Below are positions 36,692 through 48,004 of a stretch of DNA of 64,000 bases, piece after piece; within the stretch, counting starts at the first letter, position 1; each line of letters begins with the position of its first letter. A program made the position numbers and the translations under genes. Location: NCBI GenBank assembly GCA_963932465.1, contig OZ010799.1, positions 281,862,083 through 281,926,082 on the forward strand, given 5' to 3'. The notes under the pieces were generated by a model. It did not search any database. It saw nothing but the letters and a program-made list of their open reading frames with translations, and was not told where the DNA came from. This DNA comes from Maratus speciosus. Taxonomy: Eukaryota; Arthropoda; Arachnida; Araneae; Salticidae.

Positions 36692-37528
36692 TATATTACA
36701 AATCTTAAAACTCTATGTCAACAGGAAGTGGGTGAAAAATGAATAAAAAGATTTGAGTGCAACTGACAAACATAATTGAAAGTTAAAAGAAAGCATGTAA
36801 AAAAAAATAATAATAAGAAGAAAGGATGCTATAAATCAAAATATTTTATTAAACATCATATAATTGTTTCTAATTTTCACAAGCGACATATAAAAGGTGC
36901 TTTTGGCGATTAAAAAATGCTATTAAGAGATTAACGCAAAATCTCAAATCAAAGTTTTTATGCTTTTTTTCTTTTAAATAGAAAAATAAACAGATTTCTT
37001 TTTCTGTTTGATGAAATTTAAATATGTTTTATGTCACTTCAATATTTCTGCGTGCGTATTTCTTTTGTTAGCTCCATGTGTTCTAATCCAGTTGTCTACG
37101 GAAACATCTACCGGTGAAAGTGACGCACACCAAATTTTTGTGACGTATGCAGAGAAATTTTGATTTTTTATCAGTTTTTTTTTTCGATCATTTTTATACG
37201 GTTTGGAACTTATTTTTCATAGTAGGTGCATTCAGTAGGCGACCCTCATAGGTACCTTCTGATGGAATCAGAACCGAAATCCGACAAATATTTTTTGAGT
37301 TATGCTTGACGAAAGGTTTTTATTAGGCTTTTTCTCTAGTAGGACATGGCGTTAATATCCATCGTAGCTGTATGTGGTCAGACAGTAATATTACGCTGAG
37401 TATTAGCCTTCGCTTTGCTCAGACAATTACATTTATTAATTATTACAAGGAATTTTATGAGTATTTTAATAAATTTAAAAAACTTTCCATCAGTTTTATT
37501 GTTTCAGCAGTGAAAATAGTAAATAAAT
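36692..37528. other. A+T-rich spacer
   Basis: No gene or delimitable repeat is seen. It ends in the left target duplication of the next MITE. Confidence 0.5.
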
Positions 37529-37820
37529 GGTACTTAGTTATCCCGTCGACCAAAAATCTATCGCCAAACTATAAAATTAAATGCCAATAATGCTTGATCG
37601 TAAATGTCACATTCACTTGACTGTAACCAAGTTACACGTGTTTATGTCATCAAGTGATTTTTATTTCGACGTTTTATTTGTATATTTATTAATGTTATAC
37701 TAATTTATTTGTTCTTTCGTTATTTAAAATAAAAATTATGTCAATTTGTATAATTTGGCGAGTGTTTTAGCGATTTATATAATTTGGCGAAATTGGTCGA
37801 CGGGATAACTAAGTGGTACC
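37529..37820. mobile_element. MITE family 1 copy with perfect 8-bp target duplication
   Basis: The 292-bp element runs from GGTACTTAGTTATCCCG to CGGGATAACTAAGTGGTACC. AAATAAAT lies on both sides (37521-37528 and 37821-37828). Eight-base duplications fit hAT, P or Merlin-type transposases; the GGTAC end does not settle which. Confidence 0.85.
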
Positions 37821-38237
37821 AAATAAATTTGTGACATTGATGTTTTAGATTAAGCATGTGTTTTTTTTATTTATATATTTTTATGTGTGTTGGTTTAACA
37901 GTTTTAAAGAGAAACACATTATATTAGTCACTTAAATAAATAGAACTTTACATTTAAATTGATATGGACAGTTTATAATAACCCTTAACAGCTGTATTCG
38001 AATTAGCTGTCATTTCTAAGCTTGATTGGAATGTCAGCAGAATTGTAAACGTAACCATGGCGACATGACGTAATTTTGGTGTTTGTTTACATATCTACCC
38101 TTCCCAGGTTGTTTCAGTTACGGTCAGAGTCAAATTTCAATTTTTGGCAGGGTATCAGAGTCCTCTGGCGAGCGACTTCATACATTAAACGGAAATCAGT
38201 CTGCCTGTAGTAGTATCTAAGTATGCCTTGAGCATGG

Positions 38238-39341
38238 CCTTTCTTCGCTAATATAAAAAAAACTGTCGTATACAAAAATATGGAAATCGGTGGTATTATA
38301 AAGAAATATTTGATAAACACGCTGATGCAGACAGTTTTCAAATTGAAGAATTACTTTCAGAGCTATTTAATGCTAAATTTGGACAAAATCGTTCCATTAA
38401 AAAAGTTTTATTGGAGCAAAAACTATACATGAAAATTTAATCATTTTTAGATCATTTTATAGGTTATAAGTTCCCGGTGTGCAGATTGCATTTTTTTTTT
38501 ACTATTTTTTGAGGTTTTATTTCTATTTTAAATTCAAATTTTCAGTATTTCGAGAGAGATTTTTTACAAATTTAAAAAATGTTATTAATTGAAACTGTTG
38601 CCAACTTTATAAACAGCGCAAGCAATAATGTTTACTTCAAATTAAAAATTTATTTACATGGGACTATTGAAAAAAGAATTTTTTTTTAAAAATTAGAATT
38701 AAATGATTACACGTTAAAAGCAGGAAAATTGCGTCATAAGAACCATATTTACACTGGAATTTTAAAAGAGAAACAAAATGTTAAAATAAAAAAATCATTA
38801 CTATGCGTTAGAATCTGTAAATGGAGGAAATTACGTCATATATAAAATGGCCAAAAAATATGGCAAAACAATTTAAATTAAAAAATATATCTGCGCGAGA
38901 CATTTACCTGATATTTTGAGATGATATTTTCAACTATTATCGTGAATTCGAAGACAGCGCAAATAATATTTCCTTCTAACAACAAAAGTATTTTCACGTG
39001 AATATTAATAAGAGAAATAAAACTTTGGTGTAAATTACGCCAGATTTAAAACGATACATTTAAAATGAATTATTTAAAAAAAGTATCTTATAGCGCTGTT
39101 AAAAAATACCGGGAGACAATGACACTGTTTACTTAATTCATTTTACATTAGCTTATTTTCGAATGTTTAACTAATTTTTTAATTAAATACGAAAACAGCC
39201 ATTGTATCGTTTAAAAGCAGCAGATATGGTCTTAAAAATCCCCAATCCAAGAAAAACGAATGAAAACCCGTTGCTTTTTGGATTTTGGTGTCCCTGAACG
39301 GGGGTTGGCAAGCGTAGCTCGTAGGGGGCAGAGCCTCCTAG
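38238..39341 (+). mobile_element. Helitron, CCG-repeat family, 5'-truncated
   Basis: It joins the family at GGCCTTTCTTCG, about 90 bp inside the full-length start, so the CCG tract is absent. It ends in GGGGTTGGCAAGCGTAGC and CTCCTAG at 39335-39341. It lacks the MITE half present in the 24408 and 35391 copies and so shows that site empty. Confidence 0.7.
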
Positions 39342-39559
39342 TTAATTAAAATAATAATTTTTTTAAGGTTATTCTGTAAAAAAAAAATATTATTGTGCAC
39401 ATCTATAAATCATAATTTATTTTTATGTTTAATTTCAAGTCAAAATACTGAACAGTTTTTTGTAAATGGTACGACAAAATTTAATTTGTGTAGTCTTGTA
39501 GAGGTAGATTTGTGTAGGCTAGATATCTGTAGATTTGAGAGATTTGTGTAGGCTAGTAA

Positions 39560-40320
39560 TTATTTGTCCATTGACATTGATCATCAATAGGATTACAAGT
39601 TTTTTCAACTGATGGTAAATAAATCTGCTGTTGCTCTTGACTGAGTATTATTCGCTGAAAAATATTTTCATTTTCGGGTAAACTCTGCAAACTATTTACG
39701 TCAATGTAATATAACGATACAAGGATTGTTTTCCTTTAGATATTCTAAAGCAGACTTAACGTTTTCATGATTTACAATGAAATCTTTGTATCCCTTACCA
39801 TCTTGTCTTCTAACAAAGACGTACTGTGATATAATATCTATGGAATAATGAGGTAATAAAGTACAAAACTCTGTAATATCTTGATGAAAATTAATAAGTT
39901 GCCCACTGTATCCAAGCTGACCACCTATAATGCGATAAACAGTAATAACTGGATGAACTTGGGCAACTAATTGCTCCTCAACGAAAGTTAAGTTCGTCAC
40001 TATTTCCAGTTGTTGACCTGGATCCCTATTATGGGCTACAAAAAAATATTTAGTTCATTATTTACTATACATTTATGGCAAGTCTAACAAGATCCGCCAG
40101 ATAGAATATACATGTCAAACCTACGACGATGACAAATTTTACAAAAATATAATTTTAAACTTTTTTGTGTATCTTCTTAAAGCCTATTTCCGAGCACATG
40201 CATTCTCGAAGAGATTCGTTGTGACGTTTTTTTTACGCTAATATCTTGCTCTTGCCTTAAAGCTAAATCATGTTTGCGTTCTTTTCGACCAGTAAGTGTA
40301 CGTTTCCTCGGTATTTTTTA
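39560..40320 (-). pseudogene. Fragment of an autonomous Helitron protein (DUF6570-like region)
   Basis: The longest open part (39701-40000, minus) contains LTFVEEQLVAQVHPVITVYR and GGQLGYSGQLINF, motifs I know from the DUF6570 region that precedes the Helitron_like_N and helicase domains. The preceding frame supplies DPGQQLEIV, behind a T-rich stretch ending GTAG. Further upstream, about 40320-40080, lie a basic RKRTLTGRKERK stretch and a broken CKICHRRRF...C..C motif. A frameshift lies near 39706, after which SLPENENIFQR follows in another frame. The Rep and helicase domains are missing. It lies 220 bp beyond a Helitron 3' end, in opposite orientation. Confidence 0.65.
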
Positions 40321-40496
40321 TAACAGAACTAATACATTCCATAAATTGTTTTTAAATGGCAAACATATTAAAAATAATACTAATAGTAATTAATTCTTAG
40401 TAGTAAATATGTTTCATTTGGTTCAATTTTTAACCTTAGAATTCGAATAACACTTTATATGACGAATTTAAGAATTAATTTTATTTGTTTGAAATT

Positions 40497-40878
40497 TTTT
40501 TGTTGCCACTTTACAAAAATAAATCATAATATAATTCTTTTAAAATGCGTAAGTATCGCCTGAGTAAATGATTCCACGTAATAAGAATAAATTGCGTATT
40601 TGGATTCTTAACAATGAAGAATACTATGTAAATATTGAATTAAAAAAAATTTTAATTCATTAAAAGTATGCTATAATTTTCATAAAAAAGGTATTTTAAA
40701 AATTTCATAAAAGAAATCGTGGAACTATTATATGATAAAAAGGAATGAGCACCAAAATATGCGCCATTTCCAACCAATCTTAATAAAGTATTCTATTAAA
40801 ATGTATACTTTCCTCTCAAATAACATACATTTTTAATATAAGAAAGTTTAATGTTCTTTTACGGTTTGAAGTATAAAT
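40497..40878. repeat. Old dispersed repeat R, copy 2, left part
   Basis: Collinear with 23672-24040. The hAT element at 40879-42915 interrupts it at GTATAAAT. Confidence 0.7.
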
Positions 40879-41633
40879 CAGGGTTGGGTTTTTGACGTCA
40901 AAAACTGGTAAAGACCGTGTTTTTACCGGTTTATTCAGTCAAAAACCTATCATTTTCGATTTTCCTCCAATTTATAGCATAAGTGTAGCATACAATACAT
41001 TTGTAGTTGGATTTTTCCTTGTTGTTCTTATTATTCACAATTACTTTGTTAAATTTATTTAAAAGAAGAGCATTTCCGAAATGTGAAAAATTTAAAAATA
41101 CAAGAGTAAAAGGAAAGAACAATGTTTGTCATAATCTCCACTAATATAGATTCTACTAACTGCAATGAGCATTAATATTAAATGATGATAAATATTAAAT
41201 TATTTTAGTTGCAAAAAGGCTGTTATATGGTTTGACAATAGATGTCAAGCATGGACTGTGGTCATTGAATAAATTTGGATATTTTTAGGTATGATATTTT
41301 AAAATACATATATTGTGTATTTCATAAATGCAATTATGGTGATTTTCATTTTCACTTCAATAAGCAGAAACTTAAAATTTTACAGTAATAAAATTTTTAT
41401 AGAAACCTGTAGGACCTGATTTCAGGTGAAAACTCTTAGACTTAAAATTTAACACAACAAAACAATATTTAAGAAAAAGCAATAGAATAATAATTTATAT
41501 ATATATACTCTATAGTTTTTGTACTTGTTGTTGTTAATTTTTGTGTAAATTTATATGAACTTCATAGACAGACCATTCCAGCACATATATTTTTAGATGT
41601 AAATTTATATCTGAATAGACGAAATATTTTTGA

Positions 41634-41813
41634 CCCCTTGGGGACGAGCGTCACATATACGCTCGTGATTATTCCTACCAGTTATTTTTTATTGTAAATT
41701 TTGCCTTATTTAATCAAGGCATTTTTTCGATTCATCTAGTCAAAAATTTTCTGTTTTAAAATACCAGTGATAAAAGATCAAAAATTCTGTAAAAGATGCT
41801 CGCCGCGAAGGGG
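41634..41813. mobile_element. piggyBac-type MITE, 180 bp, inside the hAT element
   Basis: The left end CCCCTTGGGGACGAGCG and the inverted right end CCCCTTCGCGGCGAGCA match apart from three bases. TTAA follows on the right (41814-41817), with TTGA, one base different, on the left (41630-41633). Confidence 0.7.
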
Positions 41814-42498
41814 TTAAATCGAAATTTATTAAAGCTACCATAAAGACAAACTATTTGTGTCATGTATACATTTTTCTTAAAATTATTTAGACATTAGTTA
41901 AAGTGAATTGAAAGAACACATTACATATTTTTATTACATACACATGACTGTATGAGTAAAAACCTTTTACCTTTAAAATTATTATTAAATTTAGAGAGAT
42001 TCTTAAATGTTTTATTTAATTTTTAATGCAGTTAACTTTTTAATTAATGGAGCTTTAGAGATCTACATTTCTGCTTAAAAATCATATTTATTTATTTATT
42101 TACTTATTTATTTAGTTTAAGGAAACAATAAGATTAAAATAATTTACTTAACAAAAATATAGTTAAAAATTGAGTTTTCACATGGTTTAAAGTTTAATAT
42201 TGGTTTTCAAATTTTAATCGCTACAAGATTTAACTTTGAAGAACCAGTTTTATTCCTTTCTCCCAAAAGATGTATGTAATTCTCAACTATTGAAATATAT
42301 TTTATTTCATTTATTGCTATTTAGAAATAAAAATAACCAATGAACAATTTAGATTTAACACTTTAAGAAAAGTTACTTCTGAGAAAATTTCTGATAAAGT
42401 ATAAGTAAGTATTCTGATGAAAGCTATTTAGTTTTAAACAGTTTACTACATTCTGTCGAAATTATTCACATTTTTTAATCTTACACTTATGGGTTATA

Positions 42499-42661
42499 GA
42501 ATTTCTTCAAAAAATAAAATTTTCATAGAATATGCCAAATAGCTTAAGATTATTTTACAGATCTTCTAACAGAAATGTAAGAATTTCTTCAAAAAATATA
42601 ATTTTTATAGAATATGCCAAATAGCTTAAGATTATTGTACAGATCTTCTAACAGAGATGTA
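42499..42661. repeat. 82-bp tandem duplication
   Basis: AGAATTTCTTCAAAAAATA and CAAATAGCTTAAGATTATT occur twice, about 82 bp apart, with few differences, so the duplication is fairly recent. Confidence 0.85.
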
Positions 42662-42923
42662 TATGTATATTCTAATGCAATTCTTTTTTTGTTTTTCTCG
42701 GATGTATAAGTATACTTTAGAGTCTTTTTGATATTGAATATTTCATGTGAAACAACTTAATACTAAAGATAGAATGAAAAAAAAATACTGTAAAAACAAA
42801 TTACTACTAAAAAATGGGTTTTTGACATTTCTGACAAAGAGGTTTTTGACATGACGTTAAAAACCATGGTAAAATCCGGTAAAAACCGTCATGCGTCAAA
42901 AACTTGCCAACTCTGGTATAAAT

Positions 42924-43450
42924 TCTGCAGTTATTTTCAATATTTAAAATATTTCGTCTTCGCAAAATGCAGATAGATAGTTTCCTTCCCTTATTTAAAT
43001 AATTTTTTTTTTTTTTAAAGTGAGAAATTTTGATGCAAAGATAATATTTCACGTACTTAATCATTCATGACTTTATTTATTTTTAATGACACAATGATTT
43101 TTATTTACTGCAAGAAATACGCAAGTTTCACTATCGTTTACAAAAATAAATCCGTATAATGGAAAAATAAAGTTAACAAAATAATAAAAAATGCTTTTTG
43201 TTAAATCATTCGATAAGAAAATATATTGTCAGAATGTATTGATAATATTTTATTTCTATCAATTATTTTCTATTTTGGCTTAATTTTATTCTTTTATTTC
43301 TATTTTGGTGGGATAATGTAAATATATTTCATTTATTTAATTAATCATGATTCTATCTATAATTACTAAGTCCTTTTTTATTTTTTCTTCTGAAGATATA
43401 CATGTTTCATTTTTTATTTGCAAAAATGCGTCTGTAATGTGGAAAAATGT
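42924..43450. repeat. Old dispersed repeat R, copy 2, right part
   Basis: It continues copy 2 beyond the hAT element and matches 24040-24380 and 25870-25965. Confidence 0.65.
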
Positions 43451-44115
43451 CTGCCGGCTCGACATACAGGCGCAGGTAGATTTCTAAGTTAAGTGCTAAT
43501 TTCAACAACAAAAACTAAATCATAATTAGAGATAAACCCACTTTAACAATATTATTTGGACGCTTTTGACGAGTTTTTATTTTATTTTTATAAAAGAGAT
43601 GGTTTTATTAGAATCATGTTAAGGCTGTATTTTAAAAAAAAAAAAAAAAAAAAAAAATACTTTTTCATGTTCAATAACTCGAAATTTTTTGACACATTTT
43701 CAGATTCATTTTTAGAAGAAAAAATACGAAACTTGCTGACATGATTTTCGAAGAGATTTATAAGCGACCTGTGTTTTTATTTTTCGTTCAATTAATTAAA
43801 ACTTGATTTATAAACAATTATTTTCTCAGTAGGACAATATTTTTCAATTCCAACACAATCGCTTCGAGAAATTCAGTTCAAAATGCCCAGATTGACACCA
43901 TTTTTTGAAATATATTCTACTCTATCAAACGGTCGACCATTACGGTACATTATACAGTTTCTAAATAAGAGAATCTACCAATTGGATGCGTTTCAGAGCA
44001 AAAATGAATTTAAAAATGAGTCAGAAAATAAGCAGTTTGAATTTGAATACGTCTTTAATACGATGATTTTTTTTCTTCAACCGCTATGTATTTTTAATTT
44101 GCTTTTGCTATAAGA
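43451..44115. other. A+T-rich spacer with poly-A run
   Basis: A 24-nt A tract lies at 43634-43657. The open frame 43883-44113 has no recognised domain. Confidence 0.45.
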
Positions 44116-44400
44116 ATTAGTTCTACCAAAAACTTGTCAATATAAATGTTGTAGATAATATTAAGAAGATATATGATAAATTCATGGGGATTTTATATCT
44201 TGTGAATTGACGAAGTTATGGATTTTTTCTTCTTCAACCCCCCTTTCTGTTTTCGTTTTTAATTTTTTTTTGCGGTACGAATTGCTGCTATGAAAAACTT
44301 GTCAATATAAAAGTTGTAGATAATATTAAGGAAATTTGTAATAAAATTAATTGCATTTCATACCTTGAGAATTAACGAAGTTATGAATTTTTTTCTCCAA
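44116..44400. repeat. Tandem repeat, two diverged units of ~155 bp
   Basis: AAAAACTTGTCAATATAAA, TTGTAGATAATATTAAG and ACGAAGTTATG occur twice in order, each time followed by a C-rich AACNCCCC segment. Confidence 0.75.
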
Positions 44401-44436
44401 CACCCCCTATATTTTGCGCCCCTTGAGTCCATTTTT

Positions 44437-44983
44437 AGGTGCGTTCGTAATTATATAAATACGTAGCACCTATAGTCGTCGTTCAGTCCACCTGTCCGCA
44501 TATAACAGAGCAAAAAATACAGAACCGAATGATCTGAAATTTTAAATATATAATTGTTGTAACATTTTGTCACGTCATTTCGAATTTTATGAAAATCGGA
44601 TGTATAGTTTAATCACAGGGAGAGTCAAAATTTTCCGCTACATTGCGGCCAATTGGAATAATTTATTGCAAGTGCATTTTAATGATGTTACTGCCTTCCG
44701 AATGGTCTGAAATTTTAAGTATATAATTGTTGCAAACTTTTTTCGAGTCATTTCAAATTTTATGAAAATCGGATATATATAGTTTAATTACAGGGACTGT
44801 CAGAAGTTTTCCGTTACATGACGGCCAATGGGGAAAAAATATTTCAAGTGCATTTTAATGATATTACAGCCTTTCACACAGAATTAAATAGATATGCACT
44901 TATTGAAGTGCACTAAAATATACATTCAGTACAATATGCGGTCAAAAAATATTTATAAAACTAGTTATAGCACGAACGCACCT
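44437..44983. mobile_element. TIR element with two internal ~175-bp repeats
   Basis: AGGTGCGTTCGT and ACGAACGCACCT mark the ends. Inside, GAATGRTCTGAAATTTTAA and TATGAAAATCGGAT occur twice (44526-44700 and 44697-44875). No protein is encoded; superfamily unknown. Confidence 0.65.
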
Positions 44984-45282
44984 CATTTGCCACGTTTCCA
45001 ACTACTTAATTTCGTGAAAAATATGTGATAGATAAATTTTTGGCCCTATTTTTAGAAGTAATAAAAACTTTAAACGGATTTGATATGTACAAAAATTAAG
45101 AAGTAATGGGTTTTTTTTTTTTTTTTTTGGTTTATTAAAGTATTTACTAATTTTCAATATTTTAGCATAAATCAGTCACACGACAGTAGTTTTTACTTGT
45201 ATTGTAGATGTGCAACAGAAGAAAAGTTTGTCGTATTATATGAAAAATGTATCTCTGATATTTATTTATTTATTTATTTTTA

Positions 45283-45313
<31 letters not shown>

Positions 45314-45420
45314 TTATTTTATTTTTTTTTTTTTTTTGTATAATAAACTTTTCAGAAAATCATATATATATATTTCGAAAAAAAAAAATAAAAAATCTGC
45401 ATTTATGGGTTAAGAAATAA
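44984..45420. other. Spacer with T/A-rich microsatellite
   Basis: A run of TTTA, then ATTTT and ATTT units lies at about 45258-45330. The hydrophobic plus-strand open frame across it is a simple-repeat artefact. Confidence 0.6.
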
Positions 45421-45426
45421 TTTATT
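45421..45426 (-). terminator. AATAAA polyadenylation signal candidate
   Basis: AATAAA on the minus strand lies a few bases after the BTB stop codon and could serve that transcript. In A+T-rich DNA such matches are common. Confidence 0.4.
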
Positions 45427-45430
45427 TTGA

Positions 45431-46009
45431 TCAATCTTGAGATATCATACTGTATTGCTGTTGTAACTTTTCAGCAAGAGCTGTTATCAATATATTACAT
45501 TCGACTGGATTTTCGGATAAATATGTCATCCATTTGTTACATTGAACAATTTCATTTGATTTTTTCAAGAAAAATTGGATAACAGTTTGGGTCATTGCCG
45601 AATCATTGTATAGACGGGACAACTTAAAGAACTGAAGGAAGTTCTCATTGTTAATGATTAGTTTTATTTTGTCCTTGCATATTATTTTTAAGCCCTCTAC
45701 GCCATACTTATCAGCTAGTTTGTACAGATCTGCAACATTTACCGAACTCAATAGGTCATCGGTCCCACTGTACAGATAAAGGAGAAACTCTTGAAAAACA
45801 TCAGGATCTGCATCTTTTATTGTCACTACATCACTGACATTTTCCTTCATATCATAATCCAACATAGCGGCAAAGACTGGGGCTCGGGCTCCGAGAATAG
45901 ATCTGTGGCAGTTAAACTTCTTGTGCTTAACTTTTATAGTTAAATCGCTATTTTCGCCACTTAGTAGCAAAAGTCTTTGAAATCCACCTTTGCCATTTGC
46001 CTGCCTATT
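45431..46009 (-). CDS. BTB/POZ exon of a MATH-BTB (TDPOZ/SPOP-like) protein, 3' terminal
   Basis: The frame reads LLLSGENSDLTIKVKHKKFN, then CHRSILGARAPVFAAML, VVTIKDADPDVFQEFLLYLY and LADKYGVEGLK, ending SMISQD and a stop. This is a complete BTB domain (about residues 5-105) with a BACK-like helical tail. Such proteins act as Cullin-3 substrate adaptors in the nucleus or cytosol. No ATG opens the frame; TTG at 45970 is simply where the clear homology starts. Upstream on the minus strand are a T-rich tract and AATAG, a good splice acceptor ending at 46010. The frame stays open to it, but the two decayed paralogues suggest that the family normally reads this stretch in another frame (RQMAKVDFKDF), so a one-base frameshift in the ACTTTTGC run near 45971 is possible. 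The exon at 51287-51515 is a candidate upstream partner. Confidence 0.75.
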   Translation of the reverse strand, partial: NRQANGKGGFQRLLLLSGENSDLTIKVKHKKFNCHRSILGARAPVFAAMLDYDMKENVSDVVTIKDADPDVFQEFLLYLYSGTDDLLSSVNVADLYKLADKYGVEGLKIICKDKIKLIINNENFLQFFKLSRLYNDSAMTQTVIQFFLKKSNEIVQCNKWMTYLSENPVECNILITALAEKLQQQYSMISQD

Positions 46010-46033
46010 AAAAAAAAAAAAAAAAAAAAAAAA

Positions 46034-46619
46034 CTTTTATTAATAACGACAAATTAACATAAAAAAATACAATTTCGCCTTCGTTCTAATGAAAAAGTAC
46101 ATTTTAACCAATTTAACTTAACAATTTTTGCCTAGCGTCCCATTTTTGGGATTTTCCATTGGGATCCATTTGCTTAAATGAATGCCTTTTTCATTGTTTA
46201 AAAACAAAGAAATTGATTTCTCATTTTTTAAGATAGCGAGATGTAAAAAGTTAGTTTAATTGTATTTTTTGTATCAAGGATCAATAAAAAATAAGTCATA
46301 ATCTTAGCTTGTAGATATCTTTGAAATATATATATATTTTTTAAATTGCGAAATTATATGTTCAAGCCTATTTTTTATGCGTGTTTTTTATGTACAAAAT
46401 ATTGAACACTAAGCACAAATGGGCACATATTTCTATTAGCTATTTAAGGATAGTAATTTATGTAAAGTCCTTTTCAACATGATTTTCAAATAAATTGTTT
46501 TTAGCCTCAAATACGATTATTCTTAATTTATTCTTAATAACACTTATAATGTTATTACTCTCTGTAAAGAAATAAATATATTTTAATAGTTCATTAAAAT
46601 ACTAATTATAGTATATACC
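46034..46619. other. A+T-rich sequence, probably intron of the MATH/BTB gene
   Basis: If the exons at 51287-51515 and 45431-46009 belong together, this is part of a 5.3-kb intron. No other signal is visible. Confidence 0.4.
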
Positions 46620-46865
46620 CTGCAAAGAAATAGTGGGCCATCAGCTGGAAAAAAGATGGCAGCCAGCAGTGGTATCAGCGGTAAAGTTCAAGGGTGCCAT
46701 TACTTAAATCTGTCGAGAAGTGTCCGAGCCGAATGCAGCTGGCTCATCAGTGATGGCCAACAGCAGACCAGCATTGATATGCCATCACATTGCTTCAATC
46801 CGACACTTTTCCTGCAGTGCTAGCACCTATCCCACTGCTATTCCTTTGTTGACCCAGCACATTTT
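46620..46865. repeat. GC-richer CAGC-containing repeat, copy 1
   Basis: It shares GGGCCATCAGC / CAGCAGTGG and CTAGCACCTAT...CACTGCT motifs with 47500-47740. The ends CCCTGCAAAG (46619) and CTTTGCTGGG (47731) are inverted. Possibly a SINE or a TIR pair; type unknown. Confidence 0.4.
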
Positions 46866-47499
46866 TACTTACAAAAATTTCTTATAGAATTCTATAAAAA
46901 ACAAAGTATTACATAATCATGGCTCTTTTTTCTATAAGCTAGTTTCAGCAAGAGCTATAGAAATATCTGTAGAAGTGTCTATAATAGAAATGCCTATAGA
47001 AATATTTGAACTCCATGTGGTCACACAACCAAGTACTGACCGCGCTCGATGCTGCTTGGTTTTCGTGATCCGACATGAACAAGTGCTTTCAGCGTACGCT
47101 ACTACTGCTCGTAGTTTTCAAGCTCTCATTATACTATTTCAAGTTTGTTTCCTTTGTGGTTTGCGTTCCCAATCATTAAACTGGTATCGAAATTATTCTT
47201 TTGTATAGAAATCCTATGTATTTTATACGCTTTTTTTATTATTGATTCTGTACTGCGTAAATTATGAAAACCGAAATCCTTTGTAACCTAGTAAAACCAG
47301 ATTTAAGGAGAAAAAAAGTTCGTTGAAATAAAGAATTTATTTATTTATTCATTTACTTATTTATTTTGTTGGTGGCAGTGGTGCTATATTTTTTACAGTT
47401 ATAAAAAAAATAAAAGATAGCTTCACAGCTTAAATTGCGTTAAGATATTCATTTCAGATTTGTGTTCAAATACTCAATGTCTTCGATAGTTGCAACGCC

Positions 47500-47740
47500 A
47501 CCTAGCGTAAGGGTTCCCAGCAGTAATACTGCAAAAGTTCGTGCACTTTCAAGGTGTGGTGGGCCAGAGCAAGAGATAAAACGGATGCCCACCAGAATTT
47601 TATCTGATGATTTCCAACAGCAAAGTTGACTGAAGCTGTCCAGCAGTGGTCATGCAGTGGTAGACCATCAGCCAGCATTTCCCCATCATTGCCAGCACCT
47701 ATATTGCTGCTGGCCAGCAATTTCCTCTTTGCTGGGTAAT
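47500..47740. repeat. GC-richer CAGC-containing repeat, copy 2
   Basis: The base composition stands out from the A+T-rich surroundings. It contains ACCATCAGCCAGCA and TTGCCAGCACCTAT and ends CTTTGCTGGGTAATAT. Apparent short ORFs are not conserved with copy 1. Confidence 0.4.
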
Positions 47741-48004
47741 ATACAATTTAAAAGCTTAATTTATATAAATTTAGACAAAACATATAATTATGTATTTTTC
47801 CACGTATGGATATTCCCATATTTAGTACCTTTACATTTTAACAAATAAATACAAAAAAAAAAAAATGTTAGCATATTTTTTTTTGTATTTTTCCAGTTCA
47901 TTTTGCAATATTTTAAAATGATTTTACAAACAAATTTGAGAAAACAAAAATTCAGAAATAAATGGGTTAAATTCTTATTAGTTTTATGTTTAAAATAAAG
48001 CAAA

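Larger units (their letters stand above)
40879..42915. mobile_element. hAT-type element, 2.0 kb, no intact transposase
   Basis: The TIRs are CAGGGTTGGGTTTTTGACG and, inverted, CAGAGTTGGCAAGTTTTTGA. The target duplication GTATAAAT is perfect (40871-40878 and 42916-42923). The related sequence near 24030 lacks the insertion. CAGGGTTG ends and 8-bp duplications are typical of hAT. The interior is A+T-rich with no recognisable transposase; it holds a piggyBac-type MITE (41634-41813) and an 82-bp tandem duplication. Confidence 0.85.

Noticed and set aside
45210..45413. Hydrophobic Phe/Ile-rich ORF that looks like membrane segments
   Set aside because: It translates a TTTA/ATTTT microsatellite.
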